The translations under genes and the position numbers were made by a program. Below, in pieces: positions 1 through 9,369 of a DNA stretch of 45,201 nt. The notes beneath the pieces were generated by a model. It ran no database searches. It saw nothing but the letters and a program-made list of their open reading frames with translations, and was not told where the DNA came from. The stretch is from an uncultured Erysipelotrichaceae bacterium (lineage in GTDB: Bacteria; Bacillota_I; Bacilli_A; Erysipelotrichales; Erysipelotrichaceae), in NCBI GenBank assembly GCA_927435855.1, contig CAKMJZ010000032.1, positions 1 through 45,201 on the forward strand. Reading direction: 5' to 3'. Within the stretch, counting starts at the first letter, position 1. Each line of letters begins with the position of its first letter.

Positions 1-500
1 GCCCAAATAGGCTCATAAGCGATAACCAGTTTCTTAACATCTTCTACAGAGAAACCATCCAAACAAGCCGCGACTTGTGTACGAACGACTGATTCAGTCA
101 ATCCGGCTTCAAATTGCTCCAATGTTTCTCCACAACATATGATCGGCGTTACACCGGCTGCGAAACATTTTTTGGCTTTTTTATTTATTCCTGCATCTGT
201 TTCATTGAAATACTGACGGCGCTCCGAATGGCCTAAAATGACCCACTGAACACCAATTTCCTGCAACATCGGAAGCGATACTTCTCCTGTATAAGCTCCG
301 GAATCTTCAAAATGAACATTTTGAGCGGCAACGAATACTCCTTTTGCGGCTAAAACAGAATCCTTCAATGCGATAAAAGGAGCACCGATACCGAAATCGG
401 CATCATTATGAATATGTCCCTCAACCCCAGCAAAGAAAGCTGTTGCTTCAGCAATCGTCTTATTCATCTTCCAGTTACCGACAATAATTGGTTTTCTCAT
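1..500 (-). CDS. tpiA: Triosephosphate isomerase (partial, C-terminus outside window)
   Basis: This reading frame is absent from the ORF track because its stop lies beyond the left edge. It starts at an ATG at 498-500, one base after the pgk stop codon. The frame begins MRKPIIVGNWKMNKT, which carries the TIM substrate-binding Asn and Lys. It continues through ILGHSERR, with the electrophilic His, to IAYEPIWA, with the catalytic Glu, right at the window edge. About 166 of the usual roughly 250 residues are visible. The enzyme interconverts dihydroxyacetone phosphate and glyceraldehyde-3-phosphate in cytoplasmic glycolysis. The one-base spacing from pgk suggests translational coupling in a pgk-tpi operon, a common order in Firmicutes. 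The identification is near certain; only the 3' part is missing. Confidence 0.96.
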   Translation of the reverse strand, partial: MRKPIIVGNWKMNKTIAEATAFFAGVEGHIHNDADFGIGAPFIALKDSVLAAKGVFVAAQNVHFEDSGAYTGEVSLPMLQEIGVQWVILGHSERRQYFNETDAGINKKAKKCFAAGVTPIICCGETLEQFEAGLTESVVRTQVAACLDGFSVEDVKKLVIAYEPIW

Positions 501-501
501 G

Positions 502-1698
502 TTATTTCTCCTGAATGATTGCAATACCCGGCAATTCTTTACCTTCCATAAATTCCAACGAAGCTCCCCCACCCGTTGAGATGTGAGTGAACTTGTCTTT
601 GAATCCCAATTGGATTGCGGCTGCAGCAGAGTCACCACCGCCAATAACGGTCATAGCTCCCGGCAATTCGGAAATTGCCTTGCATATTTCCAGCGTACCT
701 GTTGCATACGGTTTCATTTCAAAGACGCCCATCGGACCGTTCCAAATAACGGTTTGAGCTCCTAATAATTCATTTTTAAACAATTCAATAGTCTTAGGAC
801 CGATATCCAACCCCATGTAATCAGCTGGGATATGATCATCATCAACAACCAACGTATTCGCTGTTTCAGAAAATGCATCCGCAACCAAATGGTCAAGTGG
901 CAATACCAATTTTTTACCGGCAGTAGCCAAAAATTCCTTAGCCAACTCAATACGATCTTCTTCAACCAACGACTTACCAATTTCCTTGCCTTGCGCTTTG
1001 ACAAACGTATAAGCCATACCGCCGCCAATCAACACTTTATCAGCAATCTTCAATAAGTTTTCAATAACAGCGATTTTATCGGATACTTTCGCACCCCCTA
1101 AAATAGCTACAAACGGACGTTTGGGATTATATACCGCCGCCGTTAACATTTCTACTTCTTTTTCAACTAAGAAACCAAGTGCCGAAGGCAGATATTCAGC
1201 TACACCAACAGTTGATGAATGCGCGCGGTGCACCGATCCAAACGCATCCGTAACAAACATATCAGCCAAAGAAGCCCAATACTTCGCCAAGTCAGCATCA
1301 TTTTTGCTTTCGCCTTTTTCATAGCGGGTATTCTGCATCAAAACAACTTCGCCTTCATTCAACTTAGCAACTGCAACTTCTAACAGTTCACCTTTTGTCT
1401 GATCGACAAACGAAACTTTAGTGTTGACCAATTCTGCCAAACGAGCAGCTACCGGAGCCATATTGTTTTTCGCCATATCGGCGGCTTTTTTCTCCGGATC
1501 TTTATGATCGATTTTCCCTAAATGCGACATCAAAATCACTTTTGCGCCATGCTCAACCAAATAATTAATGGTTGGCAATGCTTGTACAATGCGGTTGTCG
1601 TCTTTGATTTTACCTTCTTTGATAGGAACGTTAAAATCGACACGAACAATCACTTTTTTACCTTTTACATCAAGATCGCGTACGGTCATTTTCGCCAT
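502..1698 (-). CDS. pgk: Phosphoglycerate kinase
   Basis: The protein has 398 residues, the normal length for bacterial phosphoglycerate kinase. It transfers phosphate from 1,3-bisphosphoglycerate to ADP in glycolysis. The N-terminal VDFNVP motif (about residues 20-25), the central GGAKVSDKI and the C-terminal GGGDSAAA nucleotide-binding segment are all present. The ATG at 1696-1698 follows a good AAAGGAGG ribosome binding site. A well-formed sigma-A promoter (TTGATA, 17 bases, TATAAT) lies just upstream, and a cre-like box lies further upstream. The gene is the first of a unit that continues into tpiA. It is not adjacent to gapA in this window; the upstream neighbour is glgA. Confidence 0.98.
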   Translation of the reverse strand: MAKMTVRDLDVKGKKVIVRVDFNVPIKEGKIKDDNRIVQALPTINYLVEHGAKVILMSHLGKIDHKDPEKKAADMAKNNMAPVAARLAELVNTKVSFVDQTKGELLEVAVAKLNEGEVVLMQNTRYEKGESKNDADLAKYWASLADMFVTDAFGSVHRAHSSTVGVAEYLPSALGFLVEKEVEMLTAAVYNPKRPFVAILGGAKVSDKIAVIENLLKIADKVLIGGGMAYTFVKAQGKEIGKSLVEEDRIELAKEFLATAGKKLVLPLDHLVADAFSETANTLVVDDDHIPADYMGLDIGPKTIELFKNELLGAQTVIWNGPMGVFEMKPYATGTLEICKAISELPGAMTVIGGGDSAAAAIQLGFKDKFTHISTGGGASLEFMEGKELPGIAIIQEK

Positions 1699-1724
1699 AT
1701 TCTAATCCTCCTTTAACCACATGA

Positions 1725-1753
1725 ATTATAGCATTTTATCCTGTGGGTATCAA
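1725..1753 (-). promoter_or_regulatory. pgk promoter (sigma-A type)
   Basis: Read on the minus strand, this is TTGATA, a 17-base spacer and TATAAT, followed by the pgk ribosome binding site and start. The -35 is at 1748-1753 and the -10 at 1725-1730. It is one of the best promoter matches in the window. Confidence 0.8.
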
Positions 1754-1786
1754 CGATAAACAAACATAATGTGTAAGTATTCACAA

Positions 1787-1800
1787 ATTAAGCGCTTACA
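1787..1800 (-). promoter_or_regulatory. cre-like operator upstream of pgk
   Basis: The minus strand reads TGTAAGCGCTTAAT, matching the CcpA/LacI-family cre consensus except in the last two bases. It sits about 35 bases upstream of the pgk -35 hexamer, a position more typical of activation than of repression. The regulator itself is not in the window. Confidence 0.5.
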
Positions 1801-1805
1801 TTTTT

Positions 1806-1831
1806 CAAGAAAAAAGGGCATTCTAAGCCCT
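1806..1831 (-). terminator. Rho-independent terminator of the glgCDA operon
   Basis: On the minus strand, GGGC, a seven-base loop and GCCC are followed by TTTTTTCTT. The stem touches the glgA stop codon. It separates glycogen synthesis from the pgk promoter. The stem is short but well placed. Confidence 0.6.
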
Positions 1832-3266
1832 ATTTCAAACAGTCAGAATACACGCTGGCGTATTCGTCCGCCGATTTTTTCCAGCTGACATCTTTGCTCA
1901 TCGCATTGGCCATCAACTGCTTATAACCTTTAGATTTTTGATAATATGTAAAAGTTGCTATCCTTAAAACATGATACAAATCGTCACTGTTAAACTGCGC
2001 AAAACTAAAGCCCGTTCCTTCAAATGTCTCCAAATTAGCCGGGTCTACTGTGTCTTTTAAACCTCCGGTTTCACGGACCAACGGCAATGTACCATAGCGC
2101 ATCGCAATCAGCTGACTAATTCCACATGGCTCAAACAAAGAAGGCATCAATAACAAGTCCGCACCGGCATATATACGATGTGCCAACTCTTCGTTGTAAC
2201 CGCTATAGAATACCATTCGCTGACGATACTTTTCTTCCATATACTTTAACTGAGATTCCATGTGATGTTCACCAGAACCCAGGACCATTAACTGTAAATC
2301 TAATCCCATGATATCAGCCATTCGCTCGATGATTAAATGTACGCCTTTTTGCCAGGTCAACCGTGATACCATCGCAACCACGAAAACATCCTTGGCTTCA
2401 CGTAGGCCCAACTCCCTTTGTATAGCGACTTTATTCTTCGCTTTTCCGGTCAGCTTTTTCGAACTATACTTCTCAGCGAGTGTCTCATCCAATTGAGGAT
2501 CCCAGGCATCAACATCGATACCATTAACAATCCCCACCAGATCCAGTTTTCTAAAGCGCAATACCTCTTCCATCTTTTCTCCAAACTGCGGCGTCAAAAT
2601 TTCTTGAGCATAACTTGGAGATACAGTTGTAATTTTGTTTGCGTATAAGATTCCTGCTTTCATAAAACTGATTCCGTCATTGAAATGTAACGTTCCGTCA
2701 TATAAAAGCGACATTGGCAAGCCCAAACAACTTTGAAGCATTTCTCCTGGGAAGTTGCCTTGATAAGCTAAATTATGAATGGTATAAACATGCTTGATCT
2801 TTTTATAGCGTTCGTCATGTCCGTAATACTGACTGCATAACACTGGAATCATTCCGGTATGCCAGTCATGAGAATGAACGATGTCTGGGAAGTAGTCCAA
2901 AAAGCCAAAGGACATCAATACCGCATGAGAGAAATATGAGAAACGCTCTCCGTCATCTGGATAACCATAGAGTCCCTCGCGCTCAAAATAGCCGGCGTGC
3001 TCAACAAAATTAAATGTTACGCCTTGATGATTATATTCATAAACCGTCGCATACGTGTGAACTGTACCGGCATGGACTTGAAAACCTGTTTTACGCTCCA
3101 TTTTATCACGATACTTCACAGCTACCTTTTGATACATCGGCAAGAATACTCGTACCTCATAGCCCTTCTTAAGAAGTTCTTGAGGAAGTGAACCGACCAC
3201 ATCTGCCAGTCCGCCGCTTTTAATAAACGGCAAGCTTTCCGATGCTACAAAACATATTCTTGTCAT
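1830..3266 (-). CDS. glgA: Glycogen synthase (ADP-glucose type, GT5)
   Basis: The protein has 478 residues, the usual length of bacterial glycogen synthase. It adds glucosyl units from ADP-glucose to the non-reducing ends of alpha-1,4-glucan. The N-terminal KSGGLADVVGSLP segment (residues 16-28) is the ADP-glucose-binding KxGGL motif. The C-terminal half contains EPCGISQLIAMRYG and RETGGLKDTV, typical of the GT-B donor-binding domain. It lies 12 bases after glgD with its own AAGGAGG ribosome binding site, as the last gene of glgC-glgD-glgA. The protein should be cytoplasmic. The family assignment is not in doubt. Confidence 0.97.
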   Translation of the reverse strand: MTRICFVASESLPFIKSGGLADVVGSLPQELLKKGYEVRVFLPMYQKVAVKYRDKMERKTGFQVHAGTVHTYATVYEYNHQGVTFNFVEHAGYFEREGLYGYPDDGERFSYFSHAVLMSFGFLDYFPDIVHSHDWHTGMIPVLCSQYYGHDERYKKIKHVYTIHNLAYQGNFPGEMLQSCLGLPMSLLYDGTLHFNDGISFMKAGILYANKITTVSPSYAQEILTPQFGEKMEEVLRFRKLDLVGIVNGIDVDAWDPQLDETLAEKYSSKKLTGKAKNKVAIQRELGLREAKDVFVVAMVSRLTWQKGVHLIIERMADIMGLDLQLMVLGSGEHHMESQLKYMEEKYRQRMVFYSGYNEELAHRIYAGADLLLMPSLFEPCGISQLIAMRYGTLPLVRETGGLKDTVDPANLETFEGTGFSFAQFNSDDLYHVLRIATFTYYQKSKGYKQLMANAMSKDVSWKKSADEYASVYSDCLK

Positions 3267-3278
3267 AGTAAAACCTCC

Positions 3279-4394
3279 TTATATCCGATCGCGTCGCTTT
3301 ACGTAGATCGGTTGTCTAAATTCACCCTTCAATTCTTTAACTTCCAACACCTTCGAATTTTTATCGACAATAACATATTCCAAATGACTGTCCGTCCCCA
3401 CGATGACATTTGGCAATAAGATCGAATTAATAACGACAGCGCCTGGTTTGATAACAACACCACGACCGATGACACTATTGATAACAGTGCCTTCGATTTT
3501 ACATCCGTTGGATATCGATGAGTTAACAACGACAGCATCTTCTCCATAATGAGTCGGTGGGGAGTCGGAAGTGCGAGTCATGATTGGCCACATCGGATCA
3601 AACAATTGTTTGGCATTGGCGTAATTAGTCAACTCCAAATTTGCCCTTTGGTATTCTCCCAACGTATTGATTGAGTAAACTAATCCACGAACCATAAATC
3701 CCTTAACGACAAAGCGATCGTAATTATCACGAATAATATCCTTTAACCAGTAAACCGAGCTAGTTTTGTTTGCCAGTCCAATTAATTCAAGGAATAACTC
3801 ACGACTCATCACATAAGCTTCTAATGAGATATTACGACTCTTATTCTTTCCAAGATTGATTTCCGATGCAATGACTCTTTTTTCTTTATCTAAAGAAAGC
3901 ACTGTACATCCGATAAACGATTCCTTAGCCATATCCGTCGGTTTATAAACTATTGTGATATCAGCTTTATTAACTTTATGTGCTGCCAACACCGTCGAAA
4001 AGTCGATGGTATACACCATATAACTTGGAGCGATAATCACGTACTTTGACTTGGCTTCCTCAAGAAACTGGATATTTGAGTTAAATGCGTTTATATCTGT
4101 ATTGTATATTTCCGATTGAATCGGTTCTTCACCATGCATAATGCGAAGCTTGCCTTGCTTAGAATTGATATTATAGTGACGGCCGGTTCCAACGTGTTCA
4201 TACACCGAACGAGGCTTGTTTTTAACATATACTTGAACATTCGAAATACCCGAATTAGTAAAGTTTGACATAACAAAGTCAATCAAACGATAACGTCCCA
4301 TAAAAGTCAGTGATGGAACTGGGCGGTAATTAGCTAATCCCGTAACATCGACTGTAGCATCTTCAAAATTAATAATTCCCAATACTTGATTCAT
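3279..4394 (-). CDS. glgD: Glucose-1-phosphate adenylyltransferase regulatory subunit GlgD
   Basis: The 371-residue protein is homologous to GlgC along its length, with a nucleotidyltransferase-like fold followed by a left-handed beta-helix rich in hexapeptide repeats. The N-terminal catalytic GGRGTRL motif of GlgC is replaced by LGIINFEDA. This is the hallmark of GlgD, the partner subunit found in Firmicutes. GlgD is thought to form a hetero-oligomer with GlgC and raise its activity, with little or no activity of its own. It starts 14 bases after the glgC stop, with a GGGAGGGG-like ribosome binding site, and is followed by glgA. Confidence 0.95.
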   Translation of the reverse strand: MNQVLGIINFEDATVDVTGLANYRPVPSLTFMGRYRLIDFVMSNFTNSGISNVQVYVKNKPRSVYEHVGTGRHYNINSKQGKLRIMHGEEPIQSEIYNTDINAFNSNIQFLEEAKSKYVIIAPSYMVYTIDFSTVLAAHKVNKADITIVYKPTDMAKESFIGCTVLSLDKEKRVIASEINLGKNKSRNISLEAYVMSRELFLELIGLANKTSSVYWLKDIIRDNYDRFVVKGFMVRGLVYSINTLGEYQRANLELTNYANAKQLFDPMWPIMTRTSDSPPTHYGEDAVVVNSSISNGCKIEGTVINSVIGRGVVIKPGAVVINSILLPNVIVGTDSHLEYVIVDKNSKVLEVKELKGEFRQPIYVKRRDRI

Positions 4395-4408
4395 AGATGA
4401 CCCCTCCC

Positions 4409-5533
4409 TTACCGATTCTTCGCCACAAGTTCGATAAACTCACTGTGAGCATCACCGACCACGGCGTTTTCTCTGATTTCAATATCCTCCGCAACGATAC
4501 AACGCTGAACGATGGCTCCTTTACGAATGATTGAGTTAGGCATGATGACAGCGTCTTTGACCACAGCACCCTCCTCAACGATAACATTGGTAAACAAGAC
4601 GGAATTAATGATCGTACCATCGATTACACAACCTTGATTAATAATACTGCGCTTGACGGATGCATGTTCTTGAATGAAATGCGGAGGCGCAGCAACGTCT
4701 TCGGTATAGATACGCCAAGAAGGATCCATGATGTCCAACGTATTCGACTCATCCAATAAGTCCATGTTGGACTCCCATAAACTATCGATTGTCCCGACAT
4801 CTTTCCAATATCCTTTAAATCGCCAAGCAAATAAACGTTTGCCCGATTCAAGCATACCCGGAATGATGTTCTTACCAAAGTCATGGGCCGAATCATTTTC
4901 TTTTAAGTCATCAATCAATGCCCGACGCAAAAGTTTCCACGAGAAAATATAGATTCCCATTGAAGCCAGATTACTCTTAGGTTTCTTCGGTTTTTCTTCA
5001 AACTCATAGATTCGATCTTCAGCATCGACATTCATAATTCCAAAGCGTGAAGCTTCCTTCAGTGTTACTTCCAAAACAGCGATCGTCGCATCCGCTTTTT
5101 TTGCTTTGTGCTCAGCTAACATTTGTGAATAGTCCATTTTATAAATGTGATCTCCAGAGAGAATCAGTACGTATTCAGGACTGTACTGATCGATAAAATC
5201 GATGTTTTGTGTGATGGCATCCGCTGTTCCGCGATACATCCCAAAACCATCCGACTTTTCTCTCGGCGGTAAAACGTAAATACCGCTATCCTTGGCATCC
5301 AGTCCCCATCTTTGGTCTTGAGCAACATACGAGTTCAGTAAAACTGACTCATATTGTGTCAATACCCCCACTACATGAACGCCGGAATTAGCGCAATTGC
5401 TTAACGGAAAGTCAATAATGCGGTATTTCCCACCGAAAAAAACCGCAGGTTTCGCAACTTTATTCGTCAGTTCTTCCAACCGCGTTCCACGCCCACCAGC
5501 CAAAATCATTCCCAACATTTGGTTTTGTCGCAT
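4409..5533 (-). CDS. glgC: Glucose-1-phosphate adenylyltransferase catalytic subunit GlgC
   Basis: The 374-residue protein makes ADP-glucose from ATP and glucose-1-phosphate, the committed step of glycogen synthesis. It keeps the pyrophosphorylase signature GGRGTRL at residues 13-19, the following [19 protein letters not shown], and the [12 protein letters not shown] metal/nucleotide-binding segment. The C-terminal third is a hexapeptide-repeat beta-helix. It is the first gene of the operon. The ATG follows TAGGAGGAG at good spacing. A TATAAT -10 element and an adjacent operator-like palindrome lie just upstream. The paired catalytic and regulatory subunits, GlgC and GlgD, are both present. 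Confidence 0.97.
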   Translation of the reverse strand: MRQNQMLGMILAGGRGTRLEELTNKVAKPAVFFGGKYRIIDFPLSNCANSGVHVVGVLTQYESVLLNSYVAQDQRWGLDAKDSGIYVLPPREKSDGFGMYRGTADAITQNIDFIDQYSPEYVLILSGDHIYKMDYSQMLAEHKAKKADATIAVLEVTLKEASRFGIMNVDAEDRIYEFEEKPKKPKSNLASMGIYIFSWKLLRRALIDDLKENDSAHDFGKNIIPGMLESGKRLFAWRFKGYWKDVGTIDSLWESNMDLLDESNTLDIMDPSWRIYTEDVAAPPHFIQEHASVKRSIINQGCVIDGTIINSVLFTNVIVEEGAVVKDAVIMPNSIIRKGAIVQRCIVAEDIEIRENAVVGDAHSEFIELVAKNR

Positions 5534-5575
5534 AGCGAATCTCCTCCTATGATGTTTTAATGTCTTCTTATAATC

Positions 5576-5598
5576 ATTATAACTGCTAAACGGTTTAG
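5576..5598 (-). promoter_or_regulatory. glgC promoter -10 with overlapping operator-like palindrome
   Basis: On the minus strand, TATAAT (5576-5581) is preceded by the near-perfect palindrome CTAAACCGTTTAG (5586-5598). The palindrome falls where the -35/-10 spacer would be, which is a repressor position. No strong -35 hexamer is visible. The core resembles LacI-family operators, but the flanks are CT/AG rather than the TG/CA of the cre-like boxes elsewhere in the window. Confidence 0.5.
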
Positions 5599-5612
5599 AT
5601 AAAAGGCAACAA

Positions 5613-5641
5613 AATTAAAAAAGGCATGAATATGCCTTTTG
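5613..5641 (-). terminator. Rho-independent terminator after the ggt-like gene
   Basis: On the minus strand, AAAGGCAT, ATTC and ATGCCTTT form a perfect stem followed by a T-rich run. It lies immediately after the stop codon at 5646 and just upstream of the glgC promoter. Confidence 0.8.
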
Positions 5642-5645
5642 TGAC

Positions 5646-7259
5646 TTAATAACAAGCAATATTGCTATCCGTACGAGACTCGCATCCCCCTACCAGTGTG
5701 CCATTATTAAGCCTTACGATGACTTGTCCGCGCCCAAACAAGCCTACTTGTTTTGAAAATTCAACTTCATGACCGCGATTGATCAATTGTTTCATCAGCT
5801 TACGATCAAAACTTTCCTCTACCCAAATCTTCTTACCCTCAATCCACTGCCAACGAGGCACATCTAGGGCAGCTTGCGGATTTAAGTGAAAGTCAATAAT
5901 ATGTGAAAGCACTTGAAGGTGAGCCTGAGGTTGCATAAACCCCCCCATGATTCCAAAAGGTCCGATGGCTTCGCCATCCTTCATTAAAAATCCGGGAATG
6001 ATGGTGTGCAAGGTTTTCTTTCTTGGAGCAACGACATTGATATGTCTTTCATTCAGTGAAAACTGGGCACCGCGATTGTTCATGGCGATACCAGTACCCG
6101 GCACGACCATGCCACTGCCAAAACCAGTATAGTTACTTTGAATCAATGAGACCATGTTTCCTTCGTTGTCCGCGGTTGCAAGATATACGGTACCTGAGCT
6201 ATGAGGTGTAAGAGGTGTAAAAATCTGGGCTCTTTTCTTCAACTGTTTCGACCGAGTTATTCCATACTCATCACTCAATAAATCCGCTATATTTGTAACT
6301 GTTGGATCACTGATATGTTCCAGTCCATCCGCGAATGCCATTTTAATCGATTCTATTTGCTTATGAATTGAATCAATGCTTTGATGCTTGTCTAGATTAA
6401 ACTGCTTTAATATGTTAAGCGCCATCAATGTGATAGGTCCTTGAGTGTTTGCCGGTAGTTCTAGGACGTCATACCCACGATAATCCGCAAATATCGGATC
6501 GACCCATTCAACATCATATCCTTCAAGATCAGCCTTTTCAAAGAATCCTGAAAACTTCTTACTTTCCTCAACTATGCGATTCGCAATTTCTCCTTTATAG
6601 AAAACATCTGATCCAAACTTAGCAATTAATCCCAGTGTTTTAGCATGATCGGGTAATCTGACAATATCTCCAAACTCTGGAGCTTTGCCATCGAACAAAA
6701 ACGTATCCTTCCACCCGTCAAAACGCGGATGTTTTTCCTCTTTTTCCAAATATCGAACCACTGAAGCTTTCCATCCCATGGCTAACGTTGAACCGACCGG
6801 ATATCCTTCTTGCGCATAACGGATGGCCGGTTCAAGACATTCACTTAACGACAGCTTACCAAATCTTTGACTTAGCGATTCCCAACCTTTGATCTGACCG
6901 GGAACCATCACAGGTGTCCAATCAACCATGGGCATCTTTTCGATATCTCCATGTTTAGCTCGAACATTATTAAGAGTCAAATTCTCAGGGGAGTACCCAC
7001 TTGCATTCAGACCAAAAATCTTCTTATTCATCCAAACAATCGCAAAACAGTCCCCGCCCAACCCATTGGCCGTTGGTTCAACAACTGTCAAAGCTGCCGC
7101 GGTAGCAATCGCCGCATCAACAGCATTTCCACCTTTTCGCAATATTTCCAATCCTGCTGATGATGCTAAGGTACTCCCGGTCGCAACCATTCCGTTTTTG
7201 GCAAGAATTAAATTGCGATGAGAAACGATTTTCGTCGAATGATGATCAAATGAAATCAT
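5646..7259 (-). CDS. ggt: Gamma-glutamyltransferase family protein (YwrD-like), cytoplasmic
   Basis: The 537-residue protein belongs to the Ntn-hydrolase gamma-glutamyltransferase family. These proteins are made as a precursor and cleave themselves before a catalytic Thr. The N-terminal block ASSAGLEILRKGGNAVDAAI and GLGGDCFAIVW are family hallmarks. The Thr of HSSGTVYLATAD aligns with the processing/nucleophile Thr, and GFGSGMVVPGTGI and NRGAQF follow. No signal peptide is visible, unlike secreted Ggt. The pattern is closest to the B. subtilis YwrD type, whose substrate is poorly defined. It follows the folT terminator by only a few bases, so it may be read through or have a promoter inside folT. 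The family is sure; the substrate is not. Confidence 0.88.
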   Translation of the reverse strand: MISFDHHSTKIVSHRNLILAKNGMVATGSTLASSAGLEILRKGGNAVDAAIATAAALTVVEPTANGLGGDCFAIVWMNKKIFGLNASGYSPENLTLNNVRAKHGDIEKMPMVDWTPVMVPGQIKGWESLSQRFGKLSLSECLEPAIRYAQEGYPVGSTLAMGWKASVVRYLEKEEKHPRFDGWKDTFLFDGKAPEFGDIVRLPDHAKTLGLIAKFGSDVFYKGEIANRIVEESKKFSGFFEKADLEGYDVEWVDPIFADYRGYDVLELPANTQGPITLMALNILKQFNLDKHQSIDSIHKQIESIKMAFADGLEHISDPTVTNIADLLSDEYGITRSKQLKKRAQIFTPLTPHSSGTVYLATADNEGNMVSLIQSNYTGFGSGMVVPGTGIAMNNRGAQFSLNERHINVVAPRKKTLHTIIPGFLMKDGEAIGPFGIMGGFMQPQAHLQVLSHIIDFHLNPQAALDVPRWQWIEGKKIWVEESFDRKLMKQLINRGHEVEFSKQVGLFGRGQVIVRLNNGTLVGGCESRTDSNIACY

Positions 7260-7271
7260 GGTTTTCCCTCC

Positions 7272-7297
7272 CTAAAGAAAAAGGCATTACGCCTTTC
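7272..7297 (-). terminator. Rho-independent terminator at the end of folT
   Basis: On the minus strand, AAAGGC, GTAAT and GCCTTT are followed by TTCTTTAGGG. The stem overlaps the last codons and stop of folT. The next gene starts at 7259, so any read-through would feed it. Confidence 0.65.
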
Positions 7298-8114
7298 GGT
7301 TAGTTAATCGCAAGCGACTCATTAATATTAAAATACCAAAACCAATGACAATCGTAAATGGGACCATAATTGTCGCTTTGACAACACGAAGCAAAAAGCT
7401 GATCCATACAGGGATACCATACATGATAGCCAACCATAACGGTGTCAATATCATTTGAACCACAACTTCAACCAATACTACACTCATCGCCCAAACACTG
7501 ATCGGAAAATCATTTTCATATTTCTTATATTTCTTAGTTAAAAGGTTCAAAAAGACCATCATAGCACCAATCATCAAAACACTACCCGCTGTAAAAATCA
7601 GCTTGATCGTCGTAGTAATTTCAATAACATTACCATCAGACACGATGGATGGTGTAACCCACAAATAAGCCAAAGCTCCTAAAAGGAAACTTAATAATAA
7701 TGCTTGAGAAATCATGTAGGCAACTTTGGGAGTCCACTTAATCTTTTTAGAAAACAATAACGCCGGAATCAAACCGATGATGATTTTATTTAACGTAAAC
7801 CCGAAAAACGGAAATCCGGTCGGAGTTACGATCAATCCTAAGAAGTCTTGGACGATTCCACTGATAAAAGCCCACGATGGACCAAATAAAACTCCGATGA
7901 CCATTAAAGGCAACTGGGAGAAGCCGATGCGCATCGACGGAAAACCAAATAACGGTATCATCAGTGAGAAAAACTGCAAAGCGACTGAAAGTGCAATAAA
8001 CATCGCAATGACCGCGATTTTCTCGCCGGTCACATGCAATGGATCGATCTTAAATACGAAGTACCCGATAATGAGAATTGCCACAATAGCAATGATTTGA
8101 TATGCCAGTGCCAT
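7287..8114 (-). CDS. folT: ECF transporter S component, folate family (FolT-like)
   Basis: This 275-residue, very hydrophobic protein contains the FolT core: RIGFSQLPLMVIGVLFGPSW, FISGIVQDFLGLI and FGFTLNKIIIGLIP. That is the substrate-binding membrane subunit that takes up folates together with an energy-coupling EcfA-A'-T module. No such module is in the window, as expected for a group II ECF system that shares one encoded elsewhere. It lies 18 bases downstream of folC, which polyglutamates folate, and this strongly supports folate as substrate. The protein is longer than a typical S component. About eight membrane segments are apparent instead of six, with one extra at the N-terminus and additional sequence at the C-terminus. 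Confidence 0.85.
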   Translation of the reverse strand: MALAYQIIAIVAILIIGYFVFKIDPLHVTGEKIAVIAMFIALSVALQFFSLMIPLFGFPSMRIGFSQLPLMVIGVLFGPSWAFISGIVQDFLGLIVTPTGFPFFGFTLNKIIIGLIPALLFSKKIKWTPKVAYMISQALLLSFLLGALAYLWVTPSIVSDGNVIEITTTIKLIFTAGSVLMIGAMMVFLNLLTKKYKKYENDFPISVWAMSVVLVEVVVQMILTPLWLAIMYGIPVWISFLLRVVKATIMVPFTIVIGFGILILMSRLRLTNRKA

Positions 8115-8132
8115 AAATATCCCTTCCTTTAC

Positions 8133-9362
8133 TTACTTTATTATACACGCTCGAACCATTGATATAAAGTAGAGCGAACCTGTAATCAACAACGTACCCT
8201 CTGTACTACGTGACAATCCTTCTTGATAAGCCTCTAAAAAACTCGGAATCACGGAAACGTTGAACCCTTTACCCAGAAGCTCGGCTTTTTGAGCACGATG
8301 AAAATCAAACTCACTCACAATAACATCATCGGAAACATCAATTAACATTCTTAACATTTTATCGGTTTCCTTATCCATTAGAGCTGAAAATATCGTAACT
8401 AGAGGTCGAGGTAATCCGGATAGTGATTCTGTCAAAGCCTTAACACCCGGTTCATTATGCGCTCCATCGATTATGACCAAAGGATATTCACTCAATACTT
8501 CAAATCGACCTAACCAATTGGCATTCTTGATACCTTCAAGCAATTGCTCATCTGTAAAATCGATCCAACCAGCTTTACTCATAACCATCAACGTCTCGAT
8601 AGCCAGAGCACTATTATTAATTTGATATTTCGCTACCGAGTTTAACTCGATATTCATACCCTTAAAATTATAGGTTTGTTTCCATCCATTGAGTGAAGAA
8701 GGAATATTTGCATCGACGACTGTTAATAAACAGCCCTTATCTCTACAAACCTGTGATATAACCGATAGCGGCTCCTCGTCATTTACAGCCGTTAATACCA
8801 CAGATCCTGGCTTGATAATCCCAGCTTTCTCAAAAGCAATCTTCCCCAACGTATCTCCGAGGTATTCCATATGATCGAAGCCAATGCTCGTTATTAAACA
8901 TACCTTGCCAACAATCACATTGGTCGCATCCAGACGTCCGCCTAATCCAACTTCAAATACCGCCCAATCTACCTGTTGATCAAGGAAATACCAAATCGCA
9001 ATCAACGTATCTATCTCAAACATAGTCAAAGAGTATTGTTGCCAGTAAGGAATAGTGCGGTTGATGTACAACAACAAATCTTCATCCGAAATCGGAACAT
9101 TATTGATTTTAAAGCGATCATTATGCTCAATCAAATGCGGAGAAGTGAAAAGACCGGCTTTGTATCCGGAAGTTTCTAACACACTTCGCAAATAATTCGC
9201 AGTGCTACCCTTACCGTTGGTACCAGCTATGTGAAGACAGTTCAATCGAAGTTGGGGATTACCCAAATCTGCCATCAACTGCGCAAAAAGTTTCAAAGCA
9301 AAAGTATTGGTTGACGTTCTTTTAGATATCGCCTTAATGGCGGATTCAATATCGTGAAACAT
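8133..9362 (-). CDS. folC: Folylpolyglutamate synthase / dihydrofolate synthase
   Basis: The protein is Mur-ligase-like and adds glutamate to folates (and possibly to dihydropteroate) in the cytoplasm. The ATP-binding loop GTNGKGST is at residues 47-54 from the chosen start, followed by FTSPHL and GLGGRLDATNV, all FolC signatures. The ORF track begins at 9401, inside ung. The ATG at 9360-9362 (MFHDIES) is preferred because it follows AGGAGG and leaves a seven-base gap after ung. This gives 409 residues, the normal family length. The gene sits between ung and folT in a compact operon. Whether it also makes dihydrofolate cannot be told, since no other folate-synthesis gene is nearby. Confidence 0.94.
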   Translation of the reverse strand: MFHDIESAIKAISKRTSTNTFALKLFAQLMADLGNPQLRLNCLHIAGTNGKGSTANYLRSVLETSGYKAGLFTSPHLIEHNDRFKINNVPISDEDLLLYINRTIPYWQQYSLTMFEIDTLIAIWYFLDQQVDWAVFEVGLGGRLDATNVIVGKVCLITSIGFDHMEYLGDTLGKIAFEKAGIIKPGSVVLTAVNDEEPLSVISQVCRDKGCLLTVVDANIPSSLNGWKQTYNFKGMNIELNSVAKYQINNSALAIETLMVMSKAGWIDFTDEQLLEGIKNANWLGRFEVLSEYPLVIIDGAHNEPGVKALTESLSGLPRPLVTIFSALMDKETDKMLRMLIDVSDDVIVSEFDFHRAQKAELLGKGFNVSVIPSFLEAYQEGLSRSTEGTLLITGSLYFISMVRACIIK

Positions 9363-9369
9363 AAGCCTC

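Noticed and set aside
4369-4620. 83-residue ORF spanning the glgC-glgD junction
   Set aside because: Out-of-frame shadow of the two glycogen genes with no support of its own.
7726-8100. 124-residue plus-strand ORF opposite folT
   Set aside because: It is antisense to a strongly conserved membrane protein and reflects its codon pattern; it has no ribosome binding site or motif of its own.
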